Positions 25,188 to 34,571 of a stretch of 58,371 bases of DNA are shown one piece after another (within the stretch, counting starts at the first letter, position 1; each line of letters starts with the position of its first letter). The DNA is from Treponema zioleckii. Its GTDB lineage: Bacteria; Spirochaetota; Spirochaetia; Treponematales; Treponemataceae. The translations under genes were made by a program, and so were the position numbers. Where the stretch lies: positions 1 to 58,371 of the forward strand of contig NZ_JPUF01000016.1 in assembly GCF_014737315.1 (NCBI RefSeq), in the 5' to 3' direction. The notes under the pieces are model-generated. The model did no database searches. It was not told the origin of the DNA and worked only from the letters and a program-made list of their open reading frames with translations.

Positions 25188-27008
25188 ATGGCTAATGACT
25201 TTGTACCTGTCTGCAAACAGGATTTAATTGACCGCGGAATTGATGAAGTTGATTTTGTTTTTGTGAGCGGTGATGCTTATGTTGACCACGCTTCGTTTGG
25301 AGCTGCTCTTTTGTGCCGCCTTTTGGAGGCAAACGGATATACAGTTGCACTTCTTCCGCAACCAGATTGGAAGAATATAGAAGTTTTTAAAACCTTCGGT
25401 CGGCCAAAACTTGGCTTTTTGGTGAGCGGCGGGGCGATGGACTCGATGGTTAGTAACTACACTGCCAACAACAAGCCGCGTTCTGAGGACGTTTATGCCC
25501 ACGGCGGAGTTGCTGGGCACCGGCCAGACCGGGCCGTAATGACCTACTGCGCTGCGATTCGGCAGGCTTATAAGGGCGTTAACATTATGATTGGCGGAAT
25601 CGAGGCGAGCCTTAGACGCACTTCCCACTACGATTATTGGTCGAACACCGTGCGACGCTCGATTCTTTTGGACTCAAAAGCTGACATTTTGATGTACGGA
25701 ATGGGCGAACATTCGATTCTTGAGATTGCAAAGCAATTAAAACTCGGAATTCCTGCAAAGCAGATTCGTGGTGTGCGCGGAACCGTTTGGTACACGAGCC
25801 ATGAAGATGAATTGCCAGAAAATTCAATTAGACTTCCGTCTTTTGCCGAAATCTCAAAAAACACTCCGGAAAGCAAAGCTCTTTTTGCAAAATCATATTT
25901 GATTCAGGAGCAGAATACCGACGCCCTTAACGGAAAAATCCTTGTGGAACCAGTGGACTCAAGATTCATCGTTCAGGAGCCTGCGGCTTTGCCTTTAACG
26001 ACTGCGGAATTTGATGCGGTTTACGAGCTTGGTTTTAAACGAAGATGGCACCCGATGTACGACAAGCCTGCCGAGAACGGAAAAACTGGCGTTCCTGCAA
26101 TCAGCGAGGTTCAGTTCAGTCTTACTAGCTGCCGTGGATGTTTTGGAGCTTGCTCATTCTGCGCCATAACTTTTCACGAAGGAAGGCGAATTCAGGCGCG
26201 AAGCCACGAGAGCCTTATCCGCGAGGCAGAGCAGATTATAAAAGACCCGAATTTTAAGGGCTACATCCACGACGTTGGCGGACCGAGCGCGAATTTTAGG
26301 CACGATGCCTGCATCTATCAGGAAAAACGCGGGGCCTGCCAGAACAAGGATTGCATGGGAACGAATCCGTGCAAGAACGTGCGGGTTGACCATTCGGAAT
26401 ACGTGGAACTTTTACGAAAACTACGGAGTCTTCCGGGCGTAAAAAAAGTTTTTATCCGTTCTGGAATCCGTTTTGATTATTTGATGATGGACAAGGATAA
26501 GACTTTCTTTAAGGAATTGATTGAGCATCACATTTCGGGGCAGTTAAAAGTGGCTCCTGAGCACGTGAACAACAATGTTCTTCGCCTTATGCGAAAATCA
26601 ACGCACGAAGTTTACGAAAAATTTGCCGCTGAATACGCTCGGCTCAACAAGGAAGCCGGAAAGAAACAGTATCTTGTGCCGTATTACATTTGCGCTCATC
26701 CGGGGGCTGGCTTAAAAGAGGCGATTGAAGTTGCGCTGTATCTCAAAAAAACAGGATTTGTGCCGGATCAGGTTCAGGATTTTTATCCGACTCCGGGAAG
26801 TCTTTCTACCTGCATGTATTACACAGGCTTAAATCCGCACAAAACGAACGAAGACGGTTCTTACGAGGAAGTGTACGTTGCCCGCGGTGCGCATGAGCGA
26901 CGTTTGCAGCGCGCGTTGTTGCAGTTTAACCGACGCGAGAACCGTGCCCTGGTAAAAGAAGCCCTTCAAAAAGCTGGCAGAGCAGACTTGATAAAAGTGC
27001 TGTGCTAG
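25188..27008 (+). CDS. YgiQ family radical SAM protein
   Basis: The 606-residue protein has an N-terminal B12-binding-like/UPF0313 region with VSGGAMDSMVSNYT and GGIEASLRRTSHYDYW. The radical SAM motif is CRGCFGACSFCAI near residues 313-325, where the CxxxCxxC part binds the [4Fe-4S] cluster. GQLKVAPEH and YYICAHPGA follow in the barrel. The C-terminal part has KTGFVPDQVQDFYPTPGS, typical of this family. The chemistry is not known to me. The -10-like TAGAAT ends 6 nt before the ATG and there is no Shine-Dalgarno. Confidence 0.93.
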   Translation: MANDFVPVCKQDLIDRGIDEVDFVFVSGDAYVDHASFGAALLCRLLEANGYTVALLPQPDWKNIEVFKTFGRPKLGFLVSGGAMDSMVSNYTANNKPRSEDVYAHGGVAGHRPDRAVMTYCAAIRQAYKGVNIMIGGIEASLRRTSHYDYWSNTVRRSILLDSKADILMYGMGEHSILEIAKQLKLGIPAKQIRGVRGTVWYTSHEDELPENSIRLPSFAEISKNTPESKALFAKSYLIQEQNTDALNGKILVEPVDSRFIVQEPAALPLTTAEFDAVYELGFKRRWHPMYDKPAENGKTGVPAISEVQFSLTSCRGCFGACSFCAITFHEGRRIQARSHESLIREAEQIIKDPNFKGYIHDVGGPSANFRHDACIYQEKRGACQNKDCMGTNPCKNVRVDHSEYVELLRKLRSLPGVKKVFIRSGIRFDYLMMDKDKTFFKELIEHHISGQLKVAPEHVNNNVLRLMRKSTHEVYEKFAAEYARLNKEAGKKQYLVPYYICAHPGAGLKEAIEVALYLKKTGFVPDQVQDFYPTPGSLSTCMYYTGLNPHKTNEDGSYEEVYVARGAHERRLQRALLQFNRRENRALVKEALQKAGRADLIKVLC

Positions 27009-27047
27009 TTCAGAATCTGTGGACTTGGCAGGGCTGACTAAAAACTG

Positions 27048-27108
27048 TTGCTATGCTGAATTTATTTCAGCATTTGGATTCGAGATTCCGAAAACTGTTC
27101 GGAATGAT
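27048..27108 (+). repeat. REP-like repeat of the CATTCCGAA family
   Basis: The unit reads TGCTGAAtttattTCAGCA followed by GATTCCGAAaactgTTCGGAAT. It is the same pair of palindromes as at 7977, in the other order, and sits between ygiQ and the NFACT gene. Confidence 0.7.
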
Positions 27109-27143
27109 ACTTTTGAAACAGATTCGAAAATCTGCGAGGTATA

Positions 27144-28652
27144 ATGTCTTTAAATTTTAACGAAATTGATTGCGTACTTAATGAGCTGAATCTTCCCGGA
27201 ATGTTTGTGCAGGAAATTGTGCAGCCGGGCTACGATTCTATTGCGATTTACACATACAGACCGGGCGAGCCAAAAACGGTTTACATTTCGCTTGCCGCCG
27301 GTGCGTGCCGAATTAACGAGACTCGGCGTAAAGTTACCAAAAACGAAAAACCGCTCCGCTTTAACGAGCTTCTCCGTTCAAAAATCAAAGGCGCGAGAAT
27401 CCTTTCCTGCGAGCAGATTCGAAACGAGCGAATCATAAAAATCACTCTGGAAAAGGCCGGTGCGATTTACGTTATGCCGAAGGCCCAGGAGCATTTTGCA
27501 AAAAAATCAAAGCAAGATGATGAATCTGCGGAAGACGAAATTTTTAATCTTTATATCCGCCTGTGGTCGAACGCTGGAAATATCTTCCTTTGCGACAAAG
27601 ACGACGTGATTCTTGATTCATTCTACCGACGACCCGCCAAAAACGAGATGAAAGGCGAAAAATTCGTTTTGCCGGAGCCAAAAGAATCTTCCCAGACCCG
27701 CGAGTTTCCTGTGCGTGAATTTTTGGAAGTTCAGGAATCTCATCCCGACAAAAAACTTAGCTTTAACGAAAAAGTCGATTTGTTCTATTCAGAAAATGCG
27801 GAATCTTCCTCGCTTGAATCTCTTTTGGAGCAGGCCGAAAAATGGTACAACTCGCACCGAAGCCGTCAGGCTCTCGCTTTGGAAAAACTCAAAGAAAAAA
27901 AGACAGCTTTTTTGAATGCAGGAAGCTTAAAGCATCTTGGAGATTTGATTTTGGCTTACGGTTACGCAATTACGAGCGAGGCGAATTTTATTGAGGCCGA
28001 GGATTGGGAAAACAACAACGAGATTGTAAAAATCAAAGTTGACCCAAAAAAATCAGCCCAGGAAAATGCTTCAGATTATTACGAGAAATACAAAAAGTCA
28101 GTGAGCGGGCTTGAAAATCTTGACCACGACATTGAGATGGCCGAAGAGTCAATAAAAAAACTTGATGATGAATATGCGAAAATGATTTCGGAGAAAAATC
28201 CGATAAAATTGGAACAGGTTCTCCGAAAGACTCAAAAGCCTAAGCAGCAGGAAAAAAAGTCTCATCCGGGGCTTGATTATTTGGTTTCTGGCTGGCAGAT
28301 TATCGTTGGCCGTGACGCGGACGAGAACGACGACCTTTTGCGCCATTACGTTAAGGGGGCGGACATGTGGCTCCACGTGCGCGACTTTCACGGCGGTTAC
28401 GTGTTCATAAAAAATCGTCCGGGAAAGACTGTTCCGCTTGAAATCCTTTTGTACGCCGGAAATCTTGCCGTTTATTATTCAAAGGCACGCAAAAACGGCA
28501 AAGCGGATTTGTATTACACGCAGGTAAAACACCTTCGCCGCGCCAAAAACGGTCCGAAAGGTTTGGTTCTCCCGACGAACGAAAAGAACCTTTTTATAAA
28601 ACTCGACGAACAGAAACTCAGGGAACTGGAAAGGTTTCAGAATAATTCTTAG
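27144..28652 (+). CDS. NFACT family protein (RqcH/FbpA-like)
   Basis: The 502-residue protein has an N-terminal NFACT-N domain (residues 1-190, with GMFVQEIVQPGYDSIAIYTY), a long helical, probably coiled-coil middle (about 220-375), and a C-terminal NFACT-R domain with DYLVSGWQIIVGRDADEND, WLHVRDFHGGYVFIKN and VKHLRRAKNGPKGLV. Bacterial members (RqcH) bind stalled 50S-tRNA complexes and recruit Ala-tRNA for tagging of nascent chains. Older names tie them to fibronectin binding. The D-x-R and WLHV elements of the R domain are intact. It is a little shorter than typical RqcH. Confidence 0.88.
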   Translation: MSLNFNEIDCVLNELNLPGMFVQEIVQPGYDSIAIYTYRPGEPKTVYISLAAGACRINETRRKVTKNEKPLRFNELLRSKIKGARILSCEQIRNERIIKITLEKAGAIYVMPKAQEHFAKKSKQDDESAEDEIFNLYIRLWSNAGNIFLCDKDDVILDSFYRRPAKNEMKGEKFVLPEPKESSQTREFPVREFLEVQESHPDKKLSFNEKVDLFYSENAESSSLESLLEQAEKWYNSHRSRQALALEKLKEKKTAFLNAGSLKHLGDLILAYGYAITSEANFIEAEDWENNNEIVKIKVDPKKSAQENASDYYEKYKKSVSGLENLDHDIEMAEESIKKLDDEYAKMISEKNPIKLEQVLRKTQKPKQQEKKSHPGLDYLVSGWQIIVGRDADENDDLLRHYVKGADMWLHVRDFHGGYVFIKNRPGKTVPLEILLYAGNLAVYYSKARKNGKADLYYTQVKHLRRAKNGPKGLVLPTNEKNLFIKLDEQKLRELERFQNNS

Positions 28653-28775
28653 CGAGGAGTTGAAAATACGCTTCGGCTCCGCTCACCAACCACGGCTGCT
28701 GAGCGTTTGTTACTTTATTTTTCGCAGGTCTCATTTTATACTAAACTGCTGGGGACTTTTACGAGGAGGTGATTT

Positions 28776-29003
28776 ATGTATGAAGTTGCTGAACGAACGC
28801 AGGTTATGGAACTTATTCAGACATTGCCAGATGAGCAAATCCATTATGTGCTGAACATAATACAGGCATTGCCAAAAAACGAAGTGGAAAAGCCTCGTTG
28901 CACATTGCGTGGACGTTTTTCCAAATATGCAAATCCTGCACTTCGCGAAAAAGAAAATGAAGCATGGGGGCTTGCAGTTGAGGAAAAATATGGTTTATGC
29001 TGA
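28776..29003 (+). CDS. Putative antitoxin of a PIN toxin
   Basis: The 75-residue protein is acidic and mostly helical (LIQTLPDEQIHYVLNIIQAL), with a basic, possibly disordered C-terminal half that could occupy the toxin's active site. It has a strong Shine-Dalgarno (AGGAGGTGA) and overlaps the PIN gene by 14 nt, the classic order for VapBC-like pairs. I recognise no specific DNA-binding fold. REP-like palindromes flank the pair on both sides. Confidence 0.7.
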   Translation: MYEVAERTQVMELIQTLPDEQIHYVLNIIQALPKNEVEKPRCTLRGRFSKYANPALREKENEAWGLAVEEKYGLC

Positions 29004-29367
29004 CGCAAATATCATTGTGCGCTATGTGATTGGTGATGATGCAGTTATGGCAGAAAAAGCTGAAAAGGCTGTTAATTCATACAATCTTTTTGTTTTGCCT
29101 GAAGTTTTTGCGGAAGTTGTTTATGTGCTTACAAAAGTTTACGCCATCGATCGTGGTGATGTTGCTGTAGCCATGCAGGAACTGCTTCAATTTGTTTCTA
29201 CAACAGTGCCAGCCGTTATGAAAAAAGCTTTCGAATATTATGTTGAAACTAAACTCGATTTTGTGGATTGTATTCTTGCCTCGTATCGCTTTGTAGAAGA
29301 TAAAGAGATATTTTCATTTGATAAAAAATTGAATAATTTTATCGCCCGCAAAAAAATCGGTGATTGA
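28990..29367 (+). CDS. PIN-domain ribonuclease toxin (VapC-like)
   Basis: The 125-residue protein has the PIN acidic residues in order: Asp in MVYADANIIVRYV, Glu in LPEVFAEVVYVL, Asp in LDFVDCILASY and Asp in IFSFDKKLN. Such toxins cleave tRNA or other RNAs in the presence of magnesium. ATG 28990 was chosen because GAGGA lies just upstream and the strand-1 motif begins there; a longer frame from 28909 has no such signal. It overlaps the antitoxin gene. Confidence 0.85.
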   Translation: MVYADANIIVRYVIGDDAVMAEKAEKAVNSYNLFVLPEVFAEVVYVLTKVYAIDRGDVAVAMQELLQFVSTTVPAVMKKAFEYYVETKLDFVDCILASYRFVEDKEIFSFDKKLNNFIARKKIGD

Positions 29368-29604
29368 GCTTGCGCTTCGGCTCCGCTTACCGACCACGGC
29401 TGCTGAGCGAAGTCGAAGTGACAATCACACTATGTGCAGTACTTTCGGCTCCGCTCAACCACCGCGCTTTTTTGCGCTGAAAGTTGATACACTGTATTCT
29501 AAAACAAAAATTTATCTTTTCATCTTGTTATTTGTTCTCTTTAGACTTTAAGGGTGGTTTTAGATTTTTTTTAAATCGGGTAAGATACGAAATGGAGAAC
29601 AAAA
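29368..29604. other. Intergenic region before metF with GCTGAGCGAAG repeats
   Basis: Copies of the CTTCGGCTCCGCT...GCTGAGCGAAGTCGAAG repeat occur here (29372-29420 and a partial one near 29439), with others near 28668 and 30495. A GCGC-T6-GCGC hairpin (29465-29478) follows. TAAGAT at about 29581 is a possible -10 for metF. I looked for a SAM or cobalamin riboswitch here and do not see one. Confidence 0.55.
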
Positions 29605-30489
29605 ATGAAAATAGCAGAAAAATTGAAGAACAAAAAGGTTACGCTTTCGTTGGAAATCTTTCCGCCGAAAAAACAGGATGCTTTTGAGTCGGTAAAAAAT
29701 ACGGCGATTGAGCTTACTTCCCTAAAGCCTGATTTTATTTCGATAACTTACGGTGCGGGCGGTTCAACTCAGTCGAACACTTCTGACCTCGCGCAAATAA
29801 TCGAAAATTCTGGCACTACAGCTCTGGCTCATTTAACGTGCGTTCGGGCGAATTTGGAGCAGCTAAAGTCTGCAATAAAATCTTTCAAAGACAAAGGCAT
29901 CCAGAATATCCTTGCATTGCGGGGCGATTTTCCTAAAGACGCTAAAGAGGGCGAAAATATTTTTCCGAGCGGCATGAACCACGCAGATGCCCTTGTGCGA
30001 ATTTTGAAGGACGAAGGATTTTGCGTTGGCGGAGCCTGCTACCCAGAAAGTCACCCGGAAAGCGTTAACCGCGACAACGACATTGAGCTTTTAAAACGAA
30101 AAGTTGACGCTGGCGTTGATTTTTTGACGACGCAGATGTTCTTCGACAACGACATGCTTTATTCATTTTTGTATCGCTGCCAGTCGGCCGGAATCCACGT
30201 GCCAGTGCTTGCGGGAATCATGCCTATTACCAACGCGAATCAGGTTGCCCGCATGGTCGATTTGTCGAATGCCTACATTCCGCGAAAGTTGCTCGCAATC
30301 TGCGACAGATTCAAAACGTCTCCAGAAGCCATGTATCAGGCTGGAATAGCTTATGCGACCGACCAGATTATCGATTTGATTTCGAACGGTATCCGCGGAA
30401 TCCACATTTACACGATGAACAAGCCAGAAATCGCAAAGGCAATAATTCGGAATGTTGATTCAATTATCGCTGCGACGAACGGCGAGTAG
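29605..30489 (+). CDS. metF: 5,10-Methylenetetrahydrofolate reductase
   Basis: The enzyme reduces methylene-THF to methyl-THF using a flavin and NAD(P)H. The 294-residue length is typical. Motifs are SLEIFPPK near residue 16 (catalytic Glu), ISITYGAGGSTQ, LRGDFP, GGACYPESHPES, DAGVDFLTTQMFFDND (substrate loop) and the final RGIHIYTMNKPE. GGAGAA precedes the start. It lies 69 nt before metH, so both probably serve methionine synthesis together, though a GCTGAGCGAAG repeat separates them. Confidence 0.96.
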   Translation: MKIAEKLKNKKVTLSLEIFPPKKQDAFESVKNTAIELTSLKPDFISITYGAGGSTQSNTSDLAQIIENSGTTALAHLTCVRANLEQLKSAIKSFKDKGIQNILALRGDFPKDAKEGENIFPSGMNHADALVRILKDEGFCVGGACYPESHPESVNRDNDIELLKRKVDAGVDFLTTQMFFDNDMLYSFLYRCQSAGIHVPVLAGIMPITNANQVARMVDLSNAYIPRKLLAICDRFKTSPEAMYQAGIAYATDQIIDLISNGIRGIHIYTMNKPEIAKAIIRNVDSIIAATNGE

Positions 30490-30558
30490 GCTTGCGGTTC
30501 GACTCCGCTCCCTGAATGCGGTTACAGAGCGAAGTCGAAGCAAAAAAAAGGATTCATT

Positions 30559-33147
30559 ATGCAAAAAAAATTATTTAAAGATTTTCTAAAAGAGCGTGTT
30601 CAGGACGAAAAACCGATTTTTTTTGACGGCGGAATGGGCACGATGATTCAGGCGACTGGAATCGAGGATTATGACATTCCGGAAGACTTGTCCATCACTC
30701 ACCCTGAGATAATAAAATCTATCCACCGGCAGTATCTCGATGCCGGCGCGAATGTTATTACTGCGAACACTTTCGGAATAAATCCGCTAAAACTCGAAAA
30801 TGCCAAATATTCTATGGAAGAATATATCAAGGCAGAAATGAAGATTCTCCTTGAATCAATCGAAGAGTGCGAGGCGGACGGAAACACTGAGCCTCATTAT
30901 GCGGCGTGGGATTCTGGTCAAATCGGGCGGCTTTTGGAACCGATGGGCGACCTTTCGTTTGACGAGGCTTACGACGCTTACAAACTTGCGGCGACTACGG
31001 CTGAAAAATACGGAGCGGAGCTTGCAATCCTGGAAACGATGAGCGACCTGCACGAAATGAAGGCGGCGATTCTTGCGGTAAAAGAAAATACTTCGCTTGC
31101 GATTGTTGCCACACCGACTTTTCAGGAAAACCTTCGAACGCTCACCGGTGCGGATGTTCTTACCTGCGTAACGTATCTTGAGGCGTTGCGCGTTGACGTT
31201 CTTGGATTCAATTGCGGCGGTAGCCTTAAAGATGACGCGGAGCTTGCCCGCCAGTTCTGTGCTTATTCTCACACGCCAGTTCTCGTGCAGCCGAATGCAG
31301 GAATTCCGACGGTTATTAATGGCAAGGCGGTGTTTTTGGTTGGTGCGGAAAAATTCGCCGAAGCGCAAAAACAAAACTGGCTTGAAGGCGTAAGTCTTCT
31401 TGGCGGCTGCTGCGGAACGACTCCTGAGCACATCGGAGCGATGAAGAATCTCGTTCTTGCTTCTTCCAGAGATGAATCGGTTGGGAATGCAGAATTTGAT
31501 TCGGCATCCGTTAAAAATATCAAAAAGCAATTTTTTAATTCAACTTTTGTCTGCTCTTACAACTCCACCGTGCAGATTGGCGGCAAGGCTGGCCCGCAGA
31601 TTGTTGGCGAGAGAATCAACCCGACCGGCAAAAAAAAGGTCAAGGCGGCTTTGCAGGCACACGACATGAATTTTGTGCTCGAAGAGGCCGAAAGCCAGAT
31701 TAATGCGGGCGCGCAGATTCTTGACGTGAATGTGGGACTTCCTGGAATTGACGAGGCTCAGACGATGGTTGACGCGCTCACTACGATTCAGTCGGCCTTC
31801 AACGTGCCGTTGCAGCTTGATTCGAGCGAGGCTCCCGTACTTGAAAAAGGGCTTCGCTATTACAACGGAAAGGCTCTCATCAACTCGGTGAACGGACGAC
31901 AGGATGTTATGGACAAAGTTCTTCCGCTCGTAAAGCATTATGGCGGTTCTGTGGTGGCTCTCTGCATTGATGAGAATGGTATTGCCCCGACTGCCGAGGG
32001 ACGATGCGAGGTTGCGAGAAAGATTATTCGCGAAGCTGCAAAATACGATATTCCTGTGCGCGATATTGTAATCGACACGCTCACGCTCACGGTTTCTTCT
32101 CAGCAAAAAGAAGCTCTTGAAACTTGCCGTGCGATTTCTATTCTTAAAGATGAATACGGAAAGGACGGCCTTCAGTTCATACTTGGCGTTTCAAACATAA
32201 GTTTTGGCCTTCCCCGACGAGATATTGTGAACTCGCGCTTTTTTGCGATGGCTTTGTATTCTGGCTTGTCTGCCTGCATCATAAATCCGCTCAGCGAGCC
32301 GATGATGGAAACTTACTACGGCTATCGCGCGCTTGCCGGCTACGACGAAAACTGCCTTTCGTATATCGAAAAATACAACGGAACGTCTGCCCCGGTTTAC
32401 GGAGTGTCTGCCGAGGCGGCAAAGTCGGCTTTGCAGTCGGCTCCAAAAAAAGAAGCTGTAACTCTGTCGAACACGGTAAAAACTCTTCCAGAAGATTTGA
32501 CCGATGAAGAACACAATTTGATAGAAACAATTTGCAAAGGATTCAAAGATTCTTCGCCTGCCGATACAAAAAAACTTTTGGACGCAGGAAAGCAGCCCGT
32601 GGATATTATTGACCGATGCATTGTTCCTGCTTTGGATTTGGTGGGCAAGGATTTTGAGGTCGGAAAAAAATTCTTGCCGCAGCTTTTGCTCAGTGCGGAC
32701 ACGGTTTCGGCTTCTTTTGCGGTAATCAAGGCGCACATGGAAGTGACTGGCGTTAAGCAGGAAGAGAAGGGCAAAATCGTAATTGCCACCGTTTTTGGAG
32801 ATATTCACGACATTGGAAAGAACATTGTAAAGGCAATGCTTGAAAATTACGGTTACACTGTCCTTGACCTTGGAAAGAACGTTCCTTACGAAACCGTGGT
32901 GAACACCGTTCTTGAAAACGACATTCAGCTTGTCGGGCTTTCGGCTCTTATGACGACTACCGTTGGCAACATGGAAACGACTATAAAAATGCTTCGGGAA
33001 GCTCTTTCTAAAGCCGGAAAGTCCACAAAAATCATGGCGGGTGGTGCCGTGCTCACTGCGGATTACGCCACACAAATTGGCGCGGACTACTACGCAAAAG
33101 ATGCCATGAGCAGCGTTGCAATCGCCAAAGAAGTTTTTGGAAACTAG
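30559..33147 (+). CDS. metH: Cobalamin-dependent methionine synthase, short form
   Basis: The enzyme moves a methyl group from methyl-THF to homocysteine through cobalamin. Domains in order: homocysteine domain (1-310) with DGGMGTMIQ and zinc ligands in GFNCGG and GGCCGTTP; pterin-binding domain (about 345-610) with GERINPTGKKK and ILDVNVGLPG; B12 cap (about 645-735); and B12-binding domain with the base-off motif GDIHDIGKN near residue 748. It ends right after this domain at residue 862. The S-adenosylmethionine reactivation domain of the full-length enzyme (about 1200 residues) is missing, so a separate reactivase is expected. AAGGAT precedes the start. Confidence 0.95.
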   Translation: MQKKLFKDFLKERVQDEKPIFFDGGMGTMIQATGIEDYDIPEDLSITHPEIIKSIHRQYLDAGANVITANTFGINPLKLENAKYSMEEYIKAEMKILLESIEECEADGNTEPHYAAWDSGQIGRLLEPMGDLSFDEAYDAYKLAATTAEKYGAELAILETMSDLHEMKAAILAVKENTSLAIVATPTFQENLRTLTGADVLTCVTYLEALRVDVLGFNCGGSLKDDAELARQFCAYSHTPVLVQPNAGIPTVINGKAVFLVGAEKFAEAQKQNWLEGVSLLGGCCGTTPEHIGAMKNLVLASSRDESVGNAEFDSASVKNIKKQFFNSTFVCSYNSTVQIGGKAGPQIVGERINPTGKKKVKAALQAHDMNFVLEEAESQINAGAQILDVNVGLPGIDEAQTMVDALTTIQSAFNVPLQLDSSEAPVLEKGLRYYNGKALINSVNGRQDVMDKVLPLVKHYGGSVVALCIDENGIAPTAEGRCEVARKIIREAAKYDIPVRDIVIDTLTLTVSSQQKEALETCRAISILKDEYGKDGLQFILGVSNISFGLPRRDIVNSRFFAMALYSGLSACIINPLSEPMMETYYGYRALAGYDENCLSYIEKYNGTSAPVYGVSAEAAKSALQSAPKKEAVTLSNTVKTLPEDLTDEEHNLIETICKGFKDSSPADTKKLLDAGKQPVDIIDRCIVPALDLVGKDFEVGKKFLPQLLLSADTVSASFAVIKAHMEVTGVKQEEKGKIVIATVFGDIHDIGKNIVKAMLENYGYTVLDLGKNVPYETVVNTVLENDIQLVGLSALMTTTVGNMETTIKMLREALSKAGKSTKIMAGGAVLTADYATQIGADYYAKDAMSSVAIAKEVFGN

Positions 33148-33186
33148 ATTTTTCTGACACAGATGCACACGGATTCACACAGATAG

Positions 33187-33214
33187 GACACAGATTTTTT
33201 GTTTTATCTGTGTC
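33187..33214. terminator. Hairpin between metH and a convergent gene
   Basis: A perfect 9-bp stem GACACAGAT/ATCTGTGTC with a T-rich loop lies between two converging genes, within a CACAGAT-type repeat (33160-33225) of a kind often seen between genes. It may end transcription from either side, but lacks a clean T tail. Confidence 0.45.
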
Positions 33215-33235
33215 TCATCGCTGTGTCGTCTGTGC

Positions 33236-34315
33236 CTACTTTGCGTCTTCAACGTAAGAGGTGCTTTCGTCTTGGTTTGCATTTTTCTCTCGAAGTTCTT
33301 TTTGGTAGTCAACTTTTTCGGCGTAGCGGATTTCTGATTTTATTTGGTCGAGCGAATAGAATGCCCGTGAGTCACCGGTTTTGTTCACGAGTTGCTGCAT
33401 CAATGCCTGTGCATCGTATAATTTGTTCTGCACAAAAAGCATCTGAGCTTCGTTGTACCCCGCTTCGAATAATCCTGTAGTGTCGTAAATTTCTTTATAA
33501 ATGGCGTATGCGTCATCAAACTCACCGACTTTTGCAAATTGGTTTGCCATTTCCATTTGGTCGTTGTTTTTTGCTTTTAAGAGTTTGAATTGTTTTGTTA
33601 CGGTGTAAGGCTTTAATTCCCGCATGATTTGTAAAATCAGACTGTCCAAATCTGACTTGATTAATTCAAACTCGTTCGGAAGGTCTTTTCGCCTGCTTTT
33701 TGAGCTGGAAATCCTATGGATTTGTTTTGAGCGCGTTGCGATTATGCTGTTATCGCTTGCGGAAATGACTGAGTAAGAAATCGTGGCATCGACTTTTTTG
33801 GTGTAGCTCCATTTTATTTCCGTAGTGATTTTTCCAGCGGAGTCTTTTTTCTGAATTTTTGTTTTTTCTTCATCAATTTTGACTTTTAAGCTTTCGATTC
33901 TTCCTGAAAGATACACGTCCGTTGGAATTTTGTTACCGTTGTTGATTGCCGCCAAAATCGCATCTGCATGGATTAGCGTAAAATAATTTGATTCCGAGAG
34001 TTTGCTTGTGAGTTGCCTCGTAAGATATGAAGAGATTTCGTTCTGAACTTCTTCGATTGGCGACGGTCTGAACAAGTCGGTTATAAAAACAGCGATTGTT
34101 TCAATCCTGCCACCGTGGCTTATGTGATAGTCTCTGTAAGAAACTTTGTCCGAAGTCTGGAACTGAAGTACGGCGATTTTGTTAGCTCCACGTAAGTCTA
34201 GCTCCGCAGGTCTCTCGAACGTTGCGGTGATTTTTGTTGCGCAGCCTGCCAAAATGAAAAGTGAAAAAATGATTGAAAAAATGACTTTTTTGTTTGACTT
34301 ATTTTTATGCTTCAT
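33236..34315 (-). CDS. Lipoprotein of CsgG/TPR-like type
   Basis: The 359-residue precursor starts MKHKNKSNKK, then a lipoprotein signal ending in LAGC (near residues 21-24). The N-terminal half (LRGANKIAVLQFQT, VQNEISSYLTRQLTSKL, DVYLSGRIESLKV) resembles CsgG/penicillin-binding-activator-type domains that assemble at the outer membrane. The C-terminal third has TPR-like helices (GEFDDAYAIYKEIYDTTGLFEAGYNEAQ). ATG 34315 was chosen because the signal peptide begins there. Single gene; function inferred only from fold-like patterns. Confidence 0.7.
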   Translation of the reverse strand: MKHKNKSNKKVIFSIIFSLFILAGCATKITATFERPAELDLRGANKIAVLQFQTSDKVSYRDYHISHGGRIETIAVFITDLFRPSPIEEVQNEISSYLTRQLTSKLSESNYFTLIHADAILAAINNGNKIPTDVYLSGRIESLKVKIDEEKTKIQKKDSAGKITTEIKWSYTKKVDATISYSVISASDNSIIATRSKQIHRISSSKSRRKDLPNEFELIKSDLDSLILQIMRELKPYTVTKQFKLLKAKNNDQMEMANQFAKVGEFDDAYAIYKEIYDTTGLFEAGYNEAQMLFVQNKLYDAQALMQQLVNKTGDSRAFYSLDQIKSEIRYAEKVDYQKELREKNANQDESTSYVEDAK

Positions 34316-34400
34316 AGAAATAATTATAAATGCACATTGCGAAAATTCAATGTGACAAATCATATTCCTGTACTTAGTTATGGAATTCGCAAATGTATTG

Positions 34401-34459
34401 TCGTGCTGAAGTTTTCAGCATCTAGATTCGGAGATTCCGAAACAAGTTCGGAATGACAC
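34401..34459 (-). repeat. REP-like repeat of the CATTCCGAA family
   Basis: GTGCTGAAgttTTCAGCA and GATTCCGAAacaagTTCGGAATGAC form the two palindromes of this family. Confidence 0.7.
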
Positions 34460-34497
34460 TGTGCAATGAACTTTTTGGAGTGCACCGGAAACTAACC

Positions 34498-34535
34498 TCG
34501 CATATCGTGGCCCTGCTTGCCGCCACGATATGCGA
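34498..34535. repeat. Perfect 13-bp inverted repeat with CCCTGCTTGCCG loop
   Basis: TCGCATATCGTGG and CCACGATATGCGA flank a 12-nt loop. A hairpin at 38172-38210 has a different stem but nearly the same loop (CCCTCCTTGCCG). It lies downstream of the histidine kinase gene on its strand and could terminate it. Confidence 0.65.
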
Positions 34536-34571
34536 AGCACTTATATAACGGGGACCGCAAAACCCAAACTT

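Noticed and set aside
27144-28652. Fibronectin-binding adhesin
   Set aside because: The NFACT domains lack a signal peptide and fit the cytoplasmic ribosome quality control family better.
29368-29604. SAM or cobalamin riboswitch upstream of metF
   Set aside because: The stretch holds dispersed GCTGAGCGAAG repeats and a simple GCGC hairpin, but not the conserved cores of those riboswitches.
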